Shown here: positions 34,016 to 42,880 of the stretch, one piece after another
Layout: each line of letters begins with the position of its first letter
Numbering within the stretch: position 1 is the stretch's first letter
Assembly (NCBI RefSeq): GCF_014650995.1
Contig: NZ_BMWA01000021.1
Coordinates: 95,672-159,671, forward strand
DNA from: Streptomyces viridiviolaceus
GTDB lineage: Bacteria > Actinomycetota > Actinomycetes > Streptomycetales > Streptomycetaceae
Direction: 5' to 3'
Length of the DNA: 64,000 nt
Notes under the pieces: generated by a model
Seen by the model: the letters and a program-made list of their open reading frames with translations, nothing else
Databases searched by the model: none
What the model was told of the DNA's origin: nothing
Position numbers and translations under genes: made by a program

Positions 34016-34771
34016 ATGACCGCCCTGCAGGGAATCGCCGTCGACATCCCCACCGCCGACGGCACAGCCGACGCCTACCTGGCGCACCCCGGTGACGGGC
34101 AGCCGCATCCCGCGGTCCTGCTCTACATGGACGCCTTCGGCCCGCGTCCGCAGCTTCGGGCCATGGCCGACCGGCTCGCCGGCGCCGGATACACCGTTCT
34201 GGTGCCCAACGTCTTCTACCGGCACGGGCGGGCGCCGGTCGTGGAGTTGCCGGAGTTCATCGACCCGGGGGCGCGCCCGGAGATCTTCGAGCGCCTCGGC
34301 CCGATCATGCGGTCGCTGACGACGGACCTGGCGATGCGGGACGCGGAAGCCTACCTGCGGTGGCTGGCGGACTGCCCGGCGGCCGCAGACGGCCCGGTCG
34401 CGCTCACCGGCTACTGCATGGGGGCCCGGCTGGCACTGTTCACCGCCGGCACGTACCCCGACCGAGTGGCGGCGGCGGCCGGTTTCCACGGCGGGCGACT
34501 GGCGACCGACGATCCCGACAGCCCGCACCTGCTGGCCGACCGTGTGAGCGCCGAACTGTACTTCGCTCACGCCGACCAGGACGCGTCGATGCCCCCGGAG
34601 CAGCAGCAGCGCCTCGAGGCGGCCCTGACGGCGGCGGGCGTCCGCCACCGCTGCGAGGTCTACCCCGGCGCGCACCACGGCTTCACGCAGGCCGACACCG
34701 CCGCGTACGACCGGGACGCGAGCGAACGGCACTGGGCGGCGCTTCTGGACCTGCTGAAGCGGACCTTCTGA
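34016..34771 (+). CDS. Dienelactone hydrolase family protein
   Basis: The protein has 251 residues with the alpha/beta-hydrolase fold. The nucleophile is the Cys of LTGYCMGAR, the acid is in AHADQDASMPPE, and the His is in YPGAHHGFTQ. It should hydrolyse a lactone or ester; the physiological substrate is unknown. The ATG at 34016 follows GGGAGGCAGCCCC. It ends 301 bp before the TauD-type gene. Confidence 0.9.
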   Translation: MTALQGIAVDIPTADGTADAYLAHPGDGQPHPAVLLYMDAFGPRPQLRAMADRLAGAGYTVLVPNVFYRHGRAPVVELPEFIDPGARPEIFERLGPIMRSLTTDLAMRDAEAYLRWLADCPAAADGPVALTGYCMGARLALFTAGTYPDRVAAAAGFHGGRLATDDPDSPHLLADRVSAELYFAHADQDASMPPEQQQRLEAALTAAGVRHRCEVYPGAHHGFTQADTAAYDRDASERHWAALLDLLKRTF

Positions 34772-35072
34772 GACGGACCCTGTGAAGCGGGCCTGCTGCA
34801 TCGGACGCCGGCACGCGGACCGCGAGGGGGCGTTCCGAGCGGCCGCGGTGAACCTCGCGTCGCAGCGGTGCCGCGTCCCCGCGACGGCCGGACCGACGCG
34901 CCGGCCCGCCTCCCCGGCGCGGCTCTCCTGCGCGCGCAGGTCGGCCGTGCCCGGCGCGCACCATCCACCCGCCCGCCACACGGACGGGCGTGGTCTCGGA
35001 CGTCGCCCGCCTTCGCGGCGTACGGCTGCGGGCCGGTCGAGGACCCGGTGGCGGTCCCGCTCGTCCGACGGG
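34772..35072. other. Convergent intergenic region
   Basis: About 300 bp between the ends of the hydrolase and dioxygenase genes. The first ~45 bases show an imperfect direct repeat around GAAGCGGACC / GAAGCGGGCC. I see no gene and no convincing terminator. Confidence 0.45.
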
Positions 35073-36050
35073 TCACCAGCGTCCCGGTTCGCTGCCGGTG
35101 ATCGGCTGCGACGGTGTGCCGTCGACCCCGGCCGGCACCTCGCCGGCGAGCATCACCCGGTGCATGATCCGGGGGTGGTCGAGGTGTGCGGTGTCGCTCG
35201 GGGCCAGGTGGATGGTGGCCCTGTTGTCCCAGAAGGCCACGCTGCCCGGCTCCCAGCGGAAGCGGACCGTGTACTCGGGCCGGGTCGCCTGCTCCAGCAG
35301 CATGTCCAGGACGGCCCGGCTCTCGGGGCGGGAGAGGCCGGCGATCTGCTCGACGTAGTAGCCGTTGACGAACAGCACCCGCTCCCCCGTCTCCGGGTGG
35401 ACGCGGACCAGCGGGTGGACCGTGGCGATCTGATGGTCCAGCAGGTGCCGGACGTAGGCGTCGTCACCCGGCCGGGGCTGGTAGCCGACGCCCAGGCGGT
35501 GCTCGGCGCGCAGTCCGTCGACGAACGCGCGTACCGGGGCGGACAGCCCGGCGTAGGCGGCGGCCAGGTTGGACCAGGTGGTGTCACCGCCGTAGGGCGG
35601 GACGTTCTCGGCGCGCAGGATCGTGGCGGCCGGCGGGTCGACGCGGGCGCCGTGGTCGCAGTGCCAGCCGCGCAGCAGTGTGTGCCGGCGGCGGCGCAGC
35701 CACTCGTCGTGCTCCATCCCGAACCGCCCGCCCAGCTCCAGCCGGTCGGCGGTCGTCTCGATCTCCGGGACGTCCCGCGGCGACGCCTTTCCGCGCCGCC
35801 GCAGGACGACCGGCTCGCCGAACCGGCGCGCGAAGGCGACGTGTCCGGCATGGTCCAGCCGCTGATCGCGGAAGAAGACCACCTTCCAGCGCAGCACCGC
35901 CGCCCTGATCGCGGCGACCTGTGCGTCGTCGAGGTCACCGGCCAGGTCGACGCCGCGGATCTCGGCGCCGATGTGTCCGGCCGCCGGCCGCACCTCGATC
36001 CCCGCGGTCTGCTGCTGCGTACGCTCCGCCCGGGCCCTGTCCGTCGTCAT
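35073..36050 (-). CDS. TauD/TfdA-family Fe(II)/2-oxoglutarate dioxygenase
   Basis: The protein has 325 residues. The iron ligands are H and D of GWHCDHGARV and the distal H of RIMHRVMLAG, with the nearby Arg expected to bind 2-oxoglutarate. The opening (AGHIGAEIRGVDLAG) and the FFRDQRLDHAGHVAFARRFG block are typical of TauD-like enzymes. The substrate may be a sulfonate, an aryloxyalkanoate or an alkyl sulfate; no transporter gene is adjacent. The ATG at 36050 has GGAGCGCAC before it. Confidence 0.88.
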   Translation of the reverse strand: MTTDRARAERTQQQTAGIEVRPAAGHIGAEIRGVDLAGDLDDAQVAAIRAAVLRWKVVFFRDQRLDHAGHVAFARRFGEPVVLRRRGKASPRDVPEIETTADRLELGGRFGMEHDEWLRRRRHTLLRGWHCDHGARVDPPAATILRAENVPPYGGDTTWSNLAAAYAGLSAPVRAFVDGLRAEHRLGVGYQPRPGDDAYVRHLLDHQIATVHPLVRVHPETGERVLFVNGYYVEQIAGLSRPESRAVLDMLLEQATRPEYTVRFRWEPGSVAFWDNRATIHLAPSDTAHLDHPRIMHRVMLAGEVPAGVDGTPSQPITGSEPGRW

Positions 36051-36152
36051 GTGCGCTCCGTCGGTCGCTCGTGTCGCTCGTGTCGGCTCCATCGGAGATC
36101 GTGACAGCGTTCGCCGGGCGTGGCGACAGGGCCTCGGCACGGCGGGCGGGCG

Positions 36153-37718
36153 TCAGAGGGTGAACTCCCGGACGACGGTGTTGCGGAACACCGCCCGGCC
36201 GCCCACCGTGAACAGCGCGAGGCCGGTGTCGATGAGGTACGGGAAGACCTCCGTCGAGTGCGTGTACCGGCCGTCGTCGACGAACATCTCGACGGACGTG
36301 CGGTCGACCAGGATGCGCAGCCGCACCGTGCGGGCGGACGGGTCGAACGGGCTGTGGCTCTCCTGCCACTTCCCGCTGGTGTCGGGGTTCGCCGCGCCCC
36401 GGCGGTTGACGAAGGCGTAGTCGGCGTAGACACCGGCGTCGATGTGCCGGCTGCCGTCGCCGGAGCGGCGCAGCTGGACGCCCGCGCCGGTCAGCTGGTC
36501 CCAGGTGATCTCGCAGGACAGCTCGTAGGCGGTGCCCTTGTAGTCCAGCACCCGTGTTCCGTCGACCGTGAGGTCGCCGAGGCGGACGGTGCGCGAGACG
36601 TGGTCGTCGAGGGTGGTCACGGGCTGCGAGGCGAGGTAGTACGTGCCGGACGTGGTCCGCTTCAGGCGGATCTCGCGGACGATGGAGTCGGTGCCGTTGA
36701 AGCCGTCCGAGTCGATGGTGGGCGTGACGTTGGCGTAGTCCCAGTTGTTCAGCCAGCCCATCGCGTGACGGACGCCCGGGTCGACGGTGCCGTCGGCCCG
36801 GTGCCGGTCGAAGGTGACGGCGCCGTACCAGTCGAAGCCGTGGTCGAGCCACTGGGGTTCGGTGGCGTCGGGGGTGAAGGCGCCGCCGTCGAAGGTGCCC
36901 GTCCAGTAGGCGTAGGTGTTCGGCAGCCCGGCGGCCTTGCCGTTGGCGCTCACCCCGAGCACCCACTTCGACGTGCCGTCCGCCGCGGTGATGCGGAACA
37001 GGTCGGGGCACTCCAGCACGCCGAGACCCTCCCGGGTGAAGCCGCCGGCGTACGTCCAGCGCTTGAGGTCGGTGGAGTGGTAGAAGCCCACCTTGGTGCC
37101 CTCGGCGAGCGCCATCGCCCACCTTCCGCGTTCCTCGTCGCGGATCACCTTGGGATCGCGGAAGTCGCGCACGCCGGGGTTGGGCAGGACCGGGTCGGTG
37201 CCGTGGTGGGTGAAGGTCCGGCCGCCGTCGGTGGAGTAGTACAGGTACTGCGCCTGGGAGGTGGGGCCGTCGTCGGGGGACATGGTGGCGAGCACGACGA
37301 CCGCGCCCTTGCCGAAGCCCGCCGATCCCTCGGTGTCCACCACCGCCGACCCCGACCACACGTCGCCGTTGGGGGTCGTGTCCTTGGGCACGGCGATGCC
37401 GCGGTCCGTGAAGGACACCAGGTCGGTGCTGGAGGCCAGGCGCCAGGCGGTGCCAGCCATGGTGCCGCCCGCGAAGTAGTCGGGGTTGTAGAGGTAGAAG
37501 TAGCGGTACTCGCCGTCGATCCAGACCGGGCGCTGGGGGTCGTTCTTCCACTGGTCGGGGACGGTGAAGTGGTAGGCGGCGCGGTAGCGGGCGCACGCGG
37601 TGTCCGGGTTCGGGCGGGGCCGTCCGGGCGCCGCGGCGGCCGGCCCGGCGGGCAGCACCGCGGCCGCGGCACCGACGGCCGACCCGGCAAACAGGGCTCT
37701 TCTGGACATTCCACGCAT
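36153..37718 (-). CDS. Tat-exported GH32 levanase / exo-fructosidase
   Basis: The protein has 521 residues. The N-terminus (MRGMSRRALFAGSAVG) is a twin-arginine signal ending near residue 30. GH32 catalytic residues are in place: nucleophile D60 (WKNDPQ), transition-state stabiliser D188 (RDPKV), and acid/base E236 (ECPD). The five-blade propeller is followed by a beta-sandwich. The K-N-D-P-Q form resembles levanases and levan biohydrolases. It should release fructose or levanbiose from levan outside the cell. It is divergent from the ABC importer and shares LacI-like operators. Confidence 0.92.
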   Translation of the reverse strand: MRGMSRRALFAGSAVGAAAAVLPAGPAAAAPGRPRPNPDTACARYRAAYHFTVPDQWKNDPQRPVWIDGEYRYFYLYNPDYFAGGTMAGTAWRLASSTDLVSFTDRGIAVPKDTTPNGDVWSGSAVVDTEGSAGFGKGAVVVLATMSPDDGPTSQAQYLYYSTDGGRTFTHHGTDPVLPNPGVRDFRDPKVIRDEERGRWAMALAEGTKVGFYHSTDLKRWTYAGGFTREGLGVLECPDLFRITAADGTSKWVLGVSANGKAAGLPNTYAYWTGTFDGGAFTPDATEPQWLDHGFDWYGAVTFDRHRADGTVDPGVRHAMGWLNNWDYANVTPTIDSDGFNGTDSIVREIRLKRTTSGTYYLASQPVTTLDDHVSRTVRLGDLTVDGTRVLDYKGTAYELSCEITWDQLTGAGVQLRRSGDGSRHIDAGVYADYAFVNRRGAANPDTSGKWQESHSPFDPSARTVRLRILVDRTSVEMFVDDGRYTHSTEVFPYLIDTGLALFTVGGRAVFRNTVVREFTL

Positions 37719-37786
37719 CACACATCGTTCCTCTCGTCGACAGGGGTTCGAGAGCGGCTCGGAACGGCGGCTCATGTGGAACCAGG

Positions 37787-37814
37787 ACTGTAGACCTAAC
37801 TCGTTAAAGGTCAA
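37787..37814 (-). promoter_or_regulatory. Housekeeping-type promoter of the levanase gene
   Basis: On the minus strand, TTGACC (37814-37809), 16 bases, TACAGT (37792-37787). The LacI-like site A lies between the two boxes, where a bound repressor would block RNA polymerase. Confidence 0.6.
37795..37810. promoter_or_regulatory. LacI-family operator A
   Basis: CCTAACTCGTTAAAGG contains TAAC-TC-GTTA and, on the minus strand, the ten bases ACGAGTTAGG that recur in site B. It is placed within the levanase promoter. Confidence 0.6.
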
Positions 37815-37828
37815 GCCGTTCCGACCCC

Positions 37829-37857
37829 TTGACACACCGTCGCCGGGTTCACATCAT
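37829..37857 (+). promoter_or_regulatory. Housekeeping-type promoter of the ABC importer operon
   Basis: TTGACA (37829-37834, full consensus), 17 bases, CATCAT (37852-37857). Transcription would start near 37864, just before operator B. Confidence 0.6.
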
Positions 37858-37876
37858 CTGGGGCATCAGCCCAGAA

Positions 37877-37891
37877 CTAACACGAGTTAGG
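37877..37891. promoter_or_regulatory. LacI-family operator B
   Basis: CTAAC-ACGA-GTTAG is an inverted repeat directly downstream of the predicted start of the importer transcript, and shares ACGAGTTAGG with site A. The LacI gene at 42.9-43.9 kb is the likely binder. Confidence 0.6.
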
Positions 37892-37899
37892 CCCGTCCG

Positions 37900-39309
37900 A
37901 TGACCGACTCGCACCTCACCCGCCGGACGCTGTTGCGCTACGGCGCCTACGGCGCGGGGGCCGCCGCCCTGGCCGGCACCGCCGCGAGCTGGGACCGGCT
38001 CACCGGAGCCGACGTCCCCGGCCGCGACGACGGCTCCCTCGTCGTCGCCACCCTCGGCTCCGCCTTCGACCCGGCCGCCGTGCGCGCCCTGCGCGAGGGC
38101 TTCCGTGAACTCCACCCCGACATCCCGCTCAGGGTGAACGCCGTACAGGCCGTCGACTGGTCGGACTTCTTCGCGAAGATCCTCACCCAGATCGCCGCGG
38201 GCACCGCACCCGACCTGGTCTACGTCGCCACGGAGGGCGTGCAGCTCTTCGCGCGGCGCCTCGGGGTGCCGCTGGACCGCTGGGTGCGGCGGGACGCGGA
38301 CGAACTGCGCGAGTACTTCGCCGACGTCCACCCCTCGCTGGTGGAGTCGATGATGTACGAGGGGAGCCTCCACCAGCTGCCGGTGGAGTTCAACGCCGCC
38401 GACATGTACCTCAACCGGCAGGTCCTGCGCCGGGCGGGCGCCGACGTCCCGCCGCCGGACTGGACCCGGGACGACTTCACCGCGCTGCTGCGCCGGATGA
38501 AGCGGTCCAGTGACGCGCACTTCACCCCGTACTTCTGGACCAACCGGCTGTGGGGCGGTGTGATGCCCTGGCTGTTCGCGAACGACACCAACCTGCTCGC
38601 CGAGTCGAAGGCACCCGGCGGTTCCTGGCTGTGGGACACCTTCTACCCGGCCGATCAGCGGCGCGGGCGCGGCGGCGGCTTCCGCTGGACCACCCCGCAG
38701 GCCACCGACGACCGGGTGGCGGAGGCGTACGAGTATCTGGCCTCCCTCGTCCGCGAGGACCTGTGCACCCGTCCCGAGGGCGGCAACGGCAGCAACCTCG
38801 TCGGCGTGTTCTCCACCGGCCGGGTCGGGGTCACTCCCGCGGGCGGCTTCTGGGCGGGCGGCCTGCACCTGGCGGGCATGGACCCGGACGGCTACGACGT
38901 GCAGTACTTCCCGCGCCGGCTCACCCAGCGCCACCAGTTCGGGGCGGCCGGCTACGCGATGCTGCGCACCTCGAAGATGCAGGACGCGGCGTGGGAGTTC
39001 ATCAAGTACGCCGCCCGCAGGGACACGCTGACCCGCCTGTTCCGGAGCAACCAGACCACCCCGGCCCGCCGTTCGATGCTGACGGAGGCCCGCTACCGGG
39101 ACACCGGCCCGGCAGGGTGGCGGGTCTTCTACGACACCCTCGACCGGTTCCCCGACACGGGACCGATCCCGGCGCCCCCGCAGGTGGCCGAGGTCGAGCA
39201 GGTGCTGCTCAAGCACACCGGCGCCGCCCTGTCCTCGCCGCGCGCGGTGCGCCCCGCGCTGCGCCGGATGCAGGGCGACCTGGAGCAGGCCATGGAGCGT
39301 GAGATATGA
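37900..39309 (+). CDS. ABC sugar-binding protein (Tat-exported)
   Basis: The protein has 469 residues. The N-terminus HLTRRTLLRYGAYGAGAAAL is a twin-arginine signal; no lipobox Cys is obvious. The mature part has the type-1 extracellular solute-binding fold (AGTAPDLVYVATEGVQLF, LPVEFNAADMYLNRQVL). It should capture fructo-oligosaccharides for the two permeases that follow. The ATG at 37900 starts 9 bases after operator B, so the leader is very short and there is no strong ribosome site. It overlaps the next gene by ATGA. Confidence 0.9.
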   Translation: MTDSHLTRRTLLRYGAYGAGAAALAGTAASWDRLTGADVPGRDDGSLVVATLGSAFDPAAVRALREGFRELHPDIPLRVNAVQAVDWSDFFAKILTQIAAGTAPDLVYVATEGVQLFARRLGVPLDRWVRRDADELREYFADVHPSLVESMMYEGSLHQLPVEFNAADMYLNRQVLRRAGADVPPPDWTRDDFTALLRRMKRSSDAHFTPYFWTNRLWGGVMPWLFANDTNLLAESKAPGGSWLWDTFYPADQRRGRGGGFRWTTPQATDDRVAEAYEYLASLVREDLCTRPEGGNGSNLVGVFSTGRVGVTPAGGFWAGGLHLAGMDPDGYDVQYFPRRLTQRHQFGAAGYAMLRTSKMQDAAWEFIKYAARRDTLTRLFRSNQTTPARRSMLTEARYRDTGPAGWRVFYDTLDRFPDTGPIPAPPQVAEVEQVLLKHTGAALSSPRAVRPALRRMQGDLEQAMEREI

Positions 39310-40271
39310 CGGACACCCAGTCCCCTGACACCCGGGTCCCGGCCCGACGGCCCCGGCCCGCCGCCCCGCCCGCCGCCGTGCCGCCTCCCTCGGCCCGGTC
39401 CCGCGGCACCCGCCTGCTCGCCACGCTCTTCCTCGCGCCGACGATCGTCGGCATCGTCGTCTTCACGGTCGTGCCGATCGTCGGCTCGGTGGTGCTCAGC
39501 CTCTACCACTGGGACGTGATCGACTCGCCTTCCTTCGCCGGGGGCGCCAACTACGGCGAGGTGTTCGGCGACGAGACCGTGCTGGTCTCCTTCCGCAACA
39601 CGCTGGTGTTCATGGTGTTCGCGGTCGCCCTGCAACTGCTGATCGCGCTGACGCTGGCGCTGGCCGTGAACGGCCGGATGCCGGTGTGGCTGCGGTCGGT
39701 GTTCCGCTCGGCCTTCTTCTTCCCGCTGGTGCTGTCCGCCGCGTCCATCTCGGTGGTGATGAAGTACCTCTTCAACCAGGACTTCGGGGTGGTCAACTGG
39801 CTGCTCGGCCTGGTCGGGATCGCCCCGGTGCCCTGGCTGACGTCGGAGAACGCGGCGATGGCGACGGTCGTCCTCGTCTACGTCTGGCAGCAGTTCGGCT
39901 TCTCGTTCCTGCTGTTCGTCGGCGGCCTGAACAACATCCCCAAGGAGATCCACGAGGCCGCCTCCCTGGACGGCGCCACCGGTCTGCGCAAGCACCTGTC
40001 GGTCACGCTGCCGCTGCTGTCGCCCACCCTGCTCGTCGCGTCGGTGGTCGGCATCATCAACGCGCTGCAGGTCTTCGAACAGCCCTACGTCCTCACCAAC
40101 GGCGGCCCCGGCGACTCCACCCGCACCGTCGTGATGGTCATCTACGAGACCGCCTTCGAACAGCTCCGCTTCGGCGAGGCGTCCGCCGTGGGCGTGCTGC
40201 TGTTCGTGCTGATCATGGCGGTCACCGCCCTCCAGTTCCGGCTCAGCCGGCGTTTCGTCCACTACCAGTGA
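39306..40271 (+). CDS. ABC sugar permease, MalF/UgpA type
   Basis: The protein has 321 residues and six membrane helices, with the cytoplasmic EAA loop EAASLDGATGLRKHLSVTLPLL that docks to the ATPase. It is the first membrane subunit of the importer. It overlaps the binding-protein gene by four bases and leads into the second permease 17 bp later. No ATPase gene is present in the operon; in streptomycetes one shared ATPase (MsiK) often powers such importers. Confidence 0.92.
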   Translation: MTDTQSPDTRVPARRPRPAAPPAAVPPPSARSRGTRLLATLFLAPTIVGIVVFTVVPIVGSVVLSLYHWDVIDSPSFAGGANYGEVFGDETVLVSFRNTLVFMVFAVALQLLIALTLALAVNGRMPVWLRSVFRSAFFFPLVLSAASISVVMKYLFNQDFGVVNWLLGLVGIAPVPWLTSENAAMATVVLVYVWQQFGFSFLLFVGGLNNIPKEIHEAASLDGATGLRKHLSVTLPLLSPTLLVASVVGIINALQVFEQPYVLTNGGPGDSTRTVVMVIYETAFEQLRFGEASAVGVLLFVLIMAVTALQFRLSRRFVHYQ

Positions 40272-40288
40272 GCCGGGTGAGTGAGCCC

Positions 40289-41143
40289 ATGAGCCAAGCG
40301 ACCATGAACTTCAGCCGCGTGCGGCACGGACTCGCGCCCTGGGCGCGGATCGCCGGGCTCGCCGTGTGCGCCCTGCTGACCCTCGGCCCGGTGGTGTGGA
40401 CGGTGTCCACCTCGCTGCGCGCCCCCGCCGAGGCGTTCGACCTGCCGCCGCGGATCATCCCGACCGACCCCTCGGCCGAGGCCTACCGCGGGGTGTTCGA
40501 CCAGCTCGACGTCTGGCTGCTCGCCCTCAACTCCACGCTGGTGACCGCCCTGATCGCGGTGGGTCAGATGATCACCGCGGGCCTCGCCGGATACGCCTTC
40601 GCGCGTCTGGAGTTCCGGTTCAAGAAGCCGCTGTTCGCGCTGGTGCTGGCGACGATGATGGTGCCGTTGCAGGTCACCGTCGTGCCGGTGTTCCTGGTGC
40701 TGAAGTCGATGAGCCTGACCGACACCCTGCTCGGGCTGATCGTTCCGGCTTTCCCCACCGCCTTCGGCACGTTCCTGATGCGCCAGTACTTCCTGGGCAT
40801 GCCGAAGGACCTGGGCGAGGCGGCGATGCTGGACGGCGCCGGGCCGTGGCGGACCTTCCGGTCCGTGTACGCGCCGCTCGCCGCGCCCGGCCTCGCGATC
40901 GTCGGCGTCCTCGCCTTCAACTACCACTGGAACGAGTTCTTCCGCCCGTTGATCCTCGAGACCTCCAGCCAGAACTACACGCTGCCGCTGGGCCTGGTCT
41001 CCCTCCAGGGCAACCTCGGCACCGGGTCGGTCTCCGTGGTCCTGGCCGGTGTCGTGCTGTCCATGATCCCCGCCGTCGCCGTGTTCGTCGTCGGCCAGCG
41101 CCCTCTTCGCGAGGGCATCACCTCCGCAGGAGTCAACCGTTGA
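40289..41143 (+). CDS. ABC sugar permease, MalG/UgpE type
   Basis: The protein has 284 residues and six membrane helices. The EAA loop is EAAMLDGAGPWRTFRSVYAPLA. Start choice is open: ATG 40289 is used, but the in-frame GTGs at 40268 and 40277 are also possible. The stop overlaps the TTG start of the fructosidase gene. It is the second membrane subunit of the fructan importer. Confidence 0.9.
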   Translation: MSQATMNFSRVRHGLAPWARIAGLAVCALLTLGPVVWTVSTSLRAPAEAFDLPPRIIPTDPSAEAYRGVFDQLDVWLLALNSTLVTALIAVGQMITAGLAGYAFARLEFRFKKPLFALVLATMMVPLQVTVVPVFLVLKSMSLTDTLLGLIVPAFPTAFGTFLMRQYFLGMPKDLGEAAMLDGAGPWRTFRSVYAPLAAPGLAIVGVLAFNYHWNEFFRPLILETSSQNYTLPLGLVSLQGNLGTGSVSVVLAGVVLSMIPAVAVFVVGQRPLREGITSAGVNR

Positions 41144-42546
41144 GCCTCGCCGCTCCCCCGCAGGATCCGCACGCCCCGCGCTTCCGGGTCCGCCCGCCCG
41201 CCAACTGGATCAACGACCCCAACGGCCCCTTCCGTTGGCGGGGCCGGTACCACCTCTTCTACCAGCACAACCCGCACGCCCCGGTGCACGCCGACGTCCA
41301 CTGGGGCCATGCCTCCAGCGCCGACCTCGCCCACTGGGAGCACCACCCGATCGCGCTCACCCCGACGCCCGGCGGTCCCGACGAGGCGGGGTGCTGGTCG
41401 GGGTGTGTGGTGGACGACGGCGGCGTGCCGACCGCCGTGTACACGGGCATCGACCGTGACCACGCCGGTCTCGGCGCCGTCTGCCTGGCGCGGGCGGCCG
41501 ACCCGGACGACCTCGCGCTGACCGAGTGGCGGTCGCTGCCCGCGCCCGTGGTCGGCGGGCCGCCCCCCGGCCTGGACGTGGTCATGTTCCGCGACCCGTT
41601 CGTCTTCCGGCGCGGCGGCCGGCGCTGGGCACTGGTCGGGGCCGGGCATGCCGACGGCACGCCCTCGGTCCTGCTGTACGACTGCGACGACCTGGCCCGC
41701 TGGCGGTTCGCCGGTGTGTTCCTCGACGGAACCGACCTCGTCGCCGCCGGCGCCTTCGGCGACCGGGCGGTGGGCTGGGAGTGCCCTCAGCTGTACGCGA
41801 CGCGGGGCGGGGAGTGGGTGCTGGTGGTGTCGTTGTGGGACGGGGATCCCTGGGCCACCGGGTATCTGACAGGAAGTCTGGCGGCGACGGAGGAGGGCGG
41901 GTTGCGCTTCGTGGCCCGGCATGCCGGGCCGCTCGACCACGGCCGGGACTTCTATGCGCCCGCCGTGCTCCAGGAGGACGGCCGGGCCCTGCTGTGGGGC
42001 TGGTCGTGGGAGGCCCGTACCGCGGGCGAGACCGAGCGCGCCGGGTGGGCCGGCGTGCTCACCGCGCCCCGGGTCGTCGACGTCCACCCCGACGGGTCCG
42101 TGCGGGTCGCCCCCGCTCCGGAACTGGGGCTGCTGCGGGCTCCCGAGCCGTTCGTGACCGCGCCGGGCCGGGCTCCGCTCCCGGAGGCGTACGACCTGAC
42201 GGTCACGGCACGCACCCGCACCACCCTGAGCCTGATGCGGTCCGCCTCCGGCGCGGAGCTGACGGTGTGCGTGGACCCGGAGGAGGGGACCGTGACCCTC
42301 GACCGCGCCGGATGGCCGCGTGCTGGGGACGAGGGTCCTGCGCCGGTCGTGGCGCGGGTGCCGCCGGGCACGGAGCCGGAGGTCCGGGTTCTCGTCGACG
42401 GTTCGCTGTACGAGCTGTTCGTCGGCGACCGGGCCACGGTCACCGAGCGGGTCTACCGCGGGCCCGACGACGTGGCGGAGCTGGTCGTGGAGGGGGCCGG
42501 CACCGACGTCAGCGGGTGGGCGCTGGTCCCGTCGCCGAGCGAGTGA
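41140..42546 (+). CDS. Cytoplasmic GH32 beta-fructofuranosidase
   Basis: The protein has 468 residues and no signal peptide. GH32 motifs are present: nucleophile D26 (WINDPNG), D152 (MFRDP) and acid/base E214 (WECPQ). It fits the sucrose-6-phosphate hydrolase/invertase group and should split imported sucrose or short fructans. The TTG start overlaps the permease stop (TTGA), and GGAG lies 8 bases upstream. It is the last gene of the importer operon. Confidence 0.92.
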   Translation: MSLAAPPQDPHAPRFRVRPPANWINDPNGPFRWRGRYHLFYQHNPHAPVHADVHWGHASSADLAHWEHHPIALTPTPGGPDEAGCWSGCVVDDGGVPTAVYTGIDRDHAGLGAVCLARAADPDDLALTEWRSLPAPVVGGPPPGLDVVMFRDPFVFRRGGRRWALVGAGHADGTPSVLLYDCDDLARWRFAGVFLDGTDLVAAGAFGDRAVGWECPQLYATRGGEWVLVVSLWDGDPWATGYLTGSLAATEEGGLRFVARHAGPLDHGRDFYAPAVLQEDGRALLWGWSWEARTAGETERAGWAGVLTAPRVVDVHPDGSVRVAPAPELGLLRAPEPFVTAPGRAPLPEAYDLTVTARTRTTLSLMRSASGAELTVCVDPEEGTVTLDRAGWPRAGDEGPAPVVARVPPGTEPEVRVLVDGSLYELFVGDRATVTERVYRGPDDVAELVVEGAGTDVSGWALVPSPSE

Positions 42547-42652
42547 CCCCCCGGGCGGGCGACCCGGTGCACGGGGCCCGTCCGGCACCGGTCGCCGGGC
42601 CCGACCGCGTGAGCGGAGCCAGTAGCCCTGAGGACCGGCACCGCGTCGACGC

Positions 42653-42880
42653 ACGGGCGCGGGGCCCACGGACACCCACGCGACCACCAGACGGTCGACC
42701 CACGCCCCACCACGCGAGAAGAACCAGACACCACCGGAACCGGCACCCCACCAACCGACGGGCCCCGGCCCCACGAACACCCACGCAACCACCAGACAGT
42801 CGACCCACGCCCCACCACGCGAGAAGAACCACTCACCGCCGGAACCGGCACCTCATCAACCGACGGGCGCCGGCCCCACC
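42653..42880. repeat. 105-bp tandem duplication at the 3' end of the lacI gene
   Basis: Bases 42653-42757 recur at 42758-42862 with scattered changes, and the beginning of the unit (ACGGGC...GGCCCCA) appears a third time at 42863, inside the last codons of the LacI gene. The unit therefore seems to have grown out of the 3' end of lacI into the space before the fructosidase stop. The rest of 42547-42855 holds no gene; the minus-strand frame across it encodes only the repeat. Confidence 0.85.

Noticed and set aside
42453..42851. A minus-strand frame encoding a 35-residue repeat peptide
   Set aside because: The period simply reflects the 105-bp DNA duplication; there is no ribosome site and the frame overlaps the end of the fructosidase gene.
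42653..42880. Possible CRISPR-like array
   Set aside because: The repeats are directly joined 105-bp copies without unique spacers.
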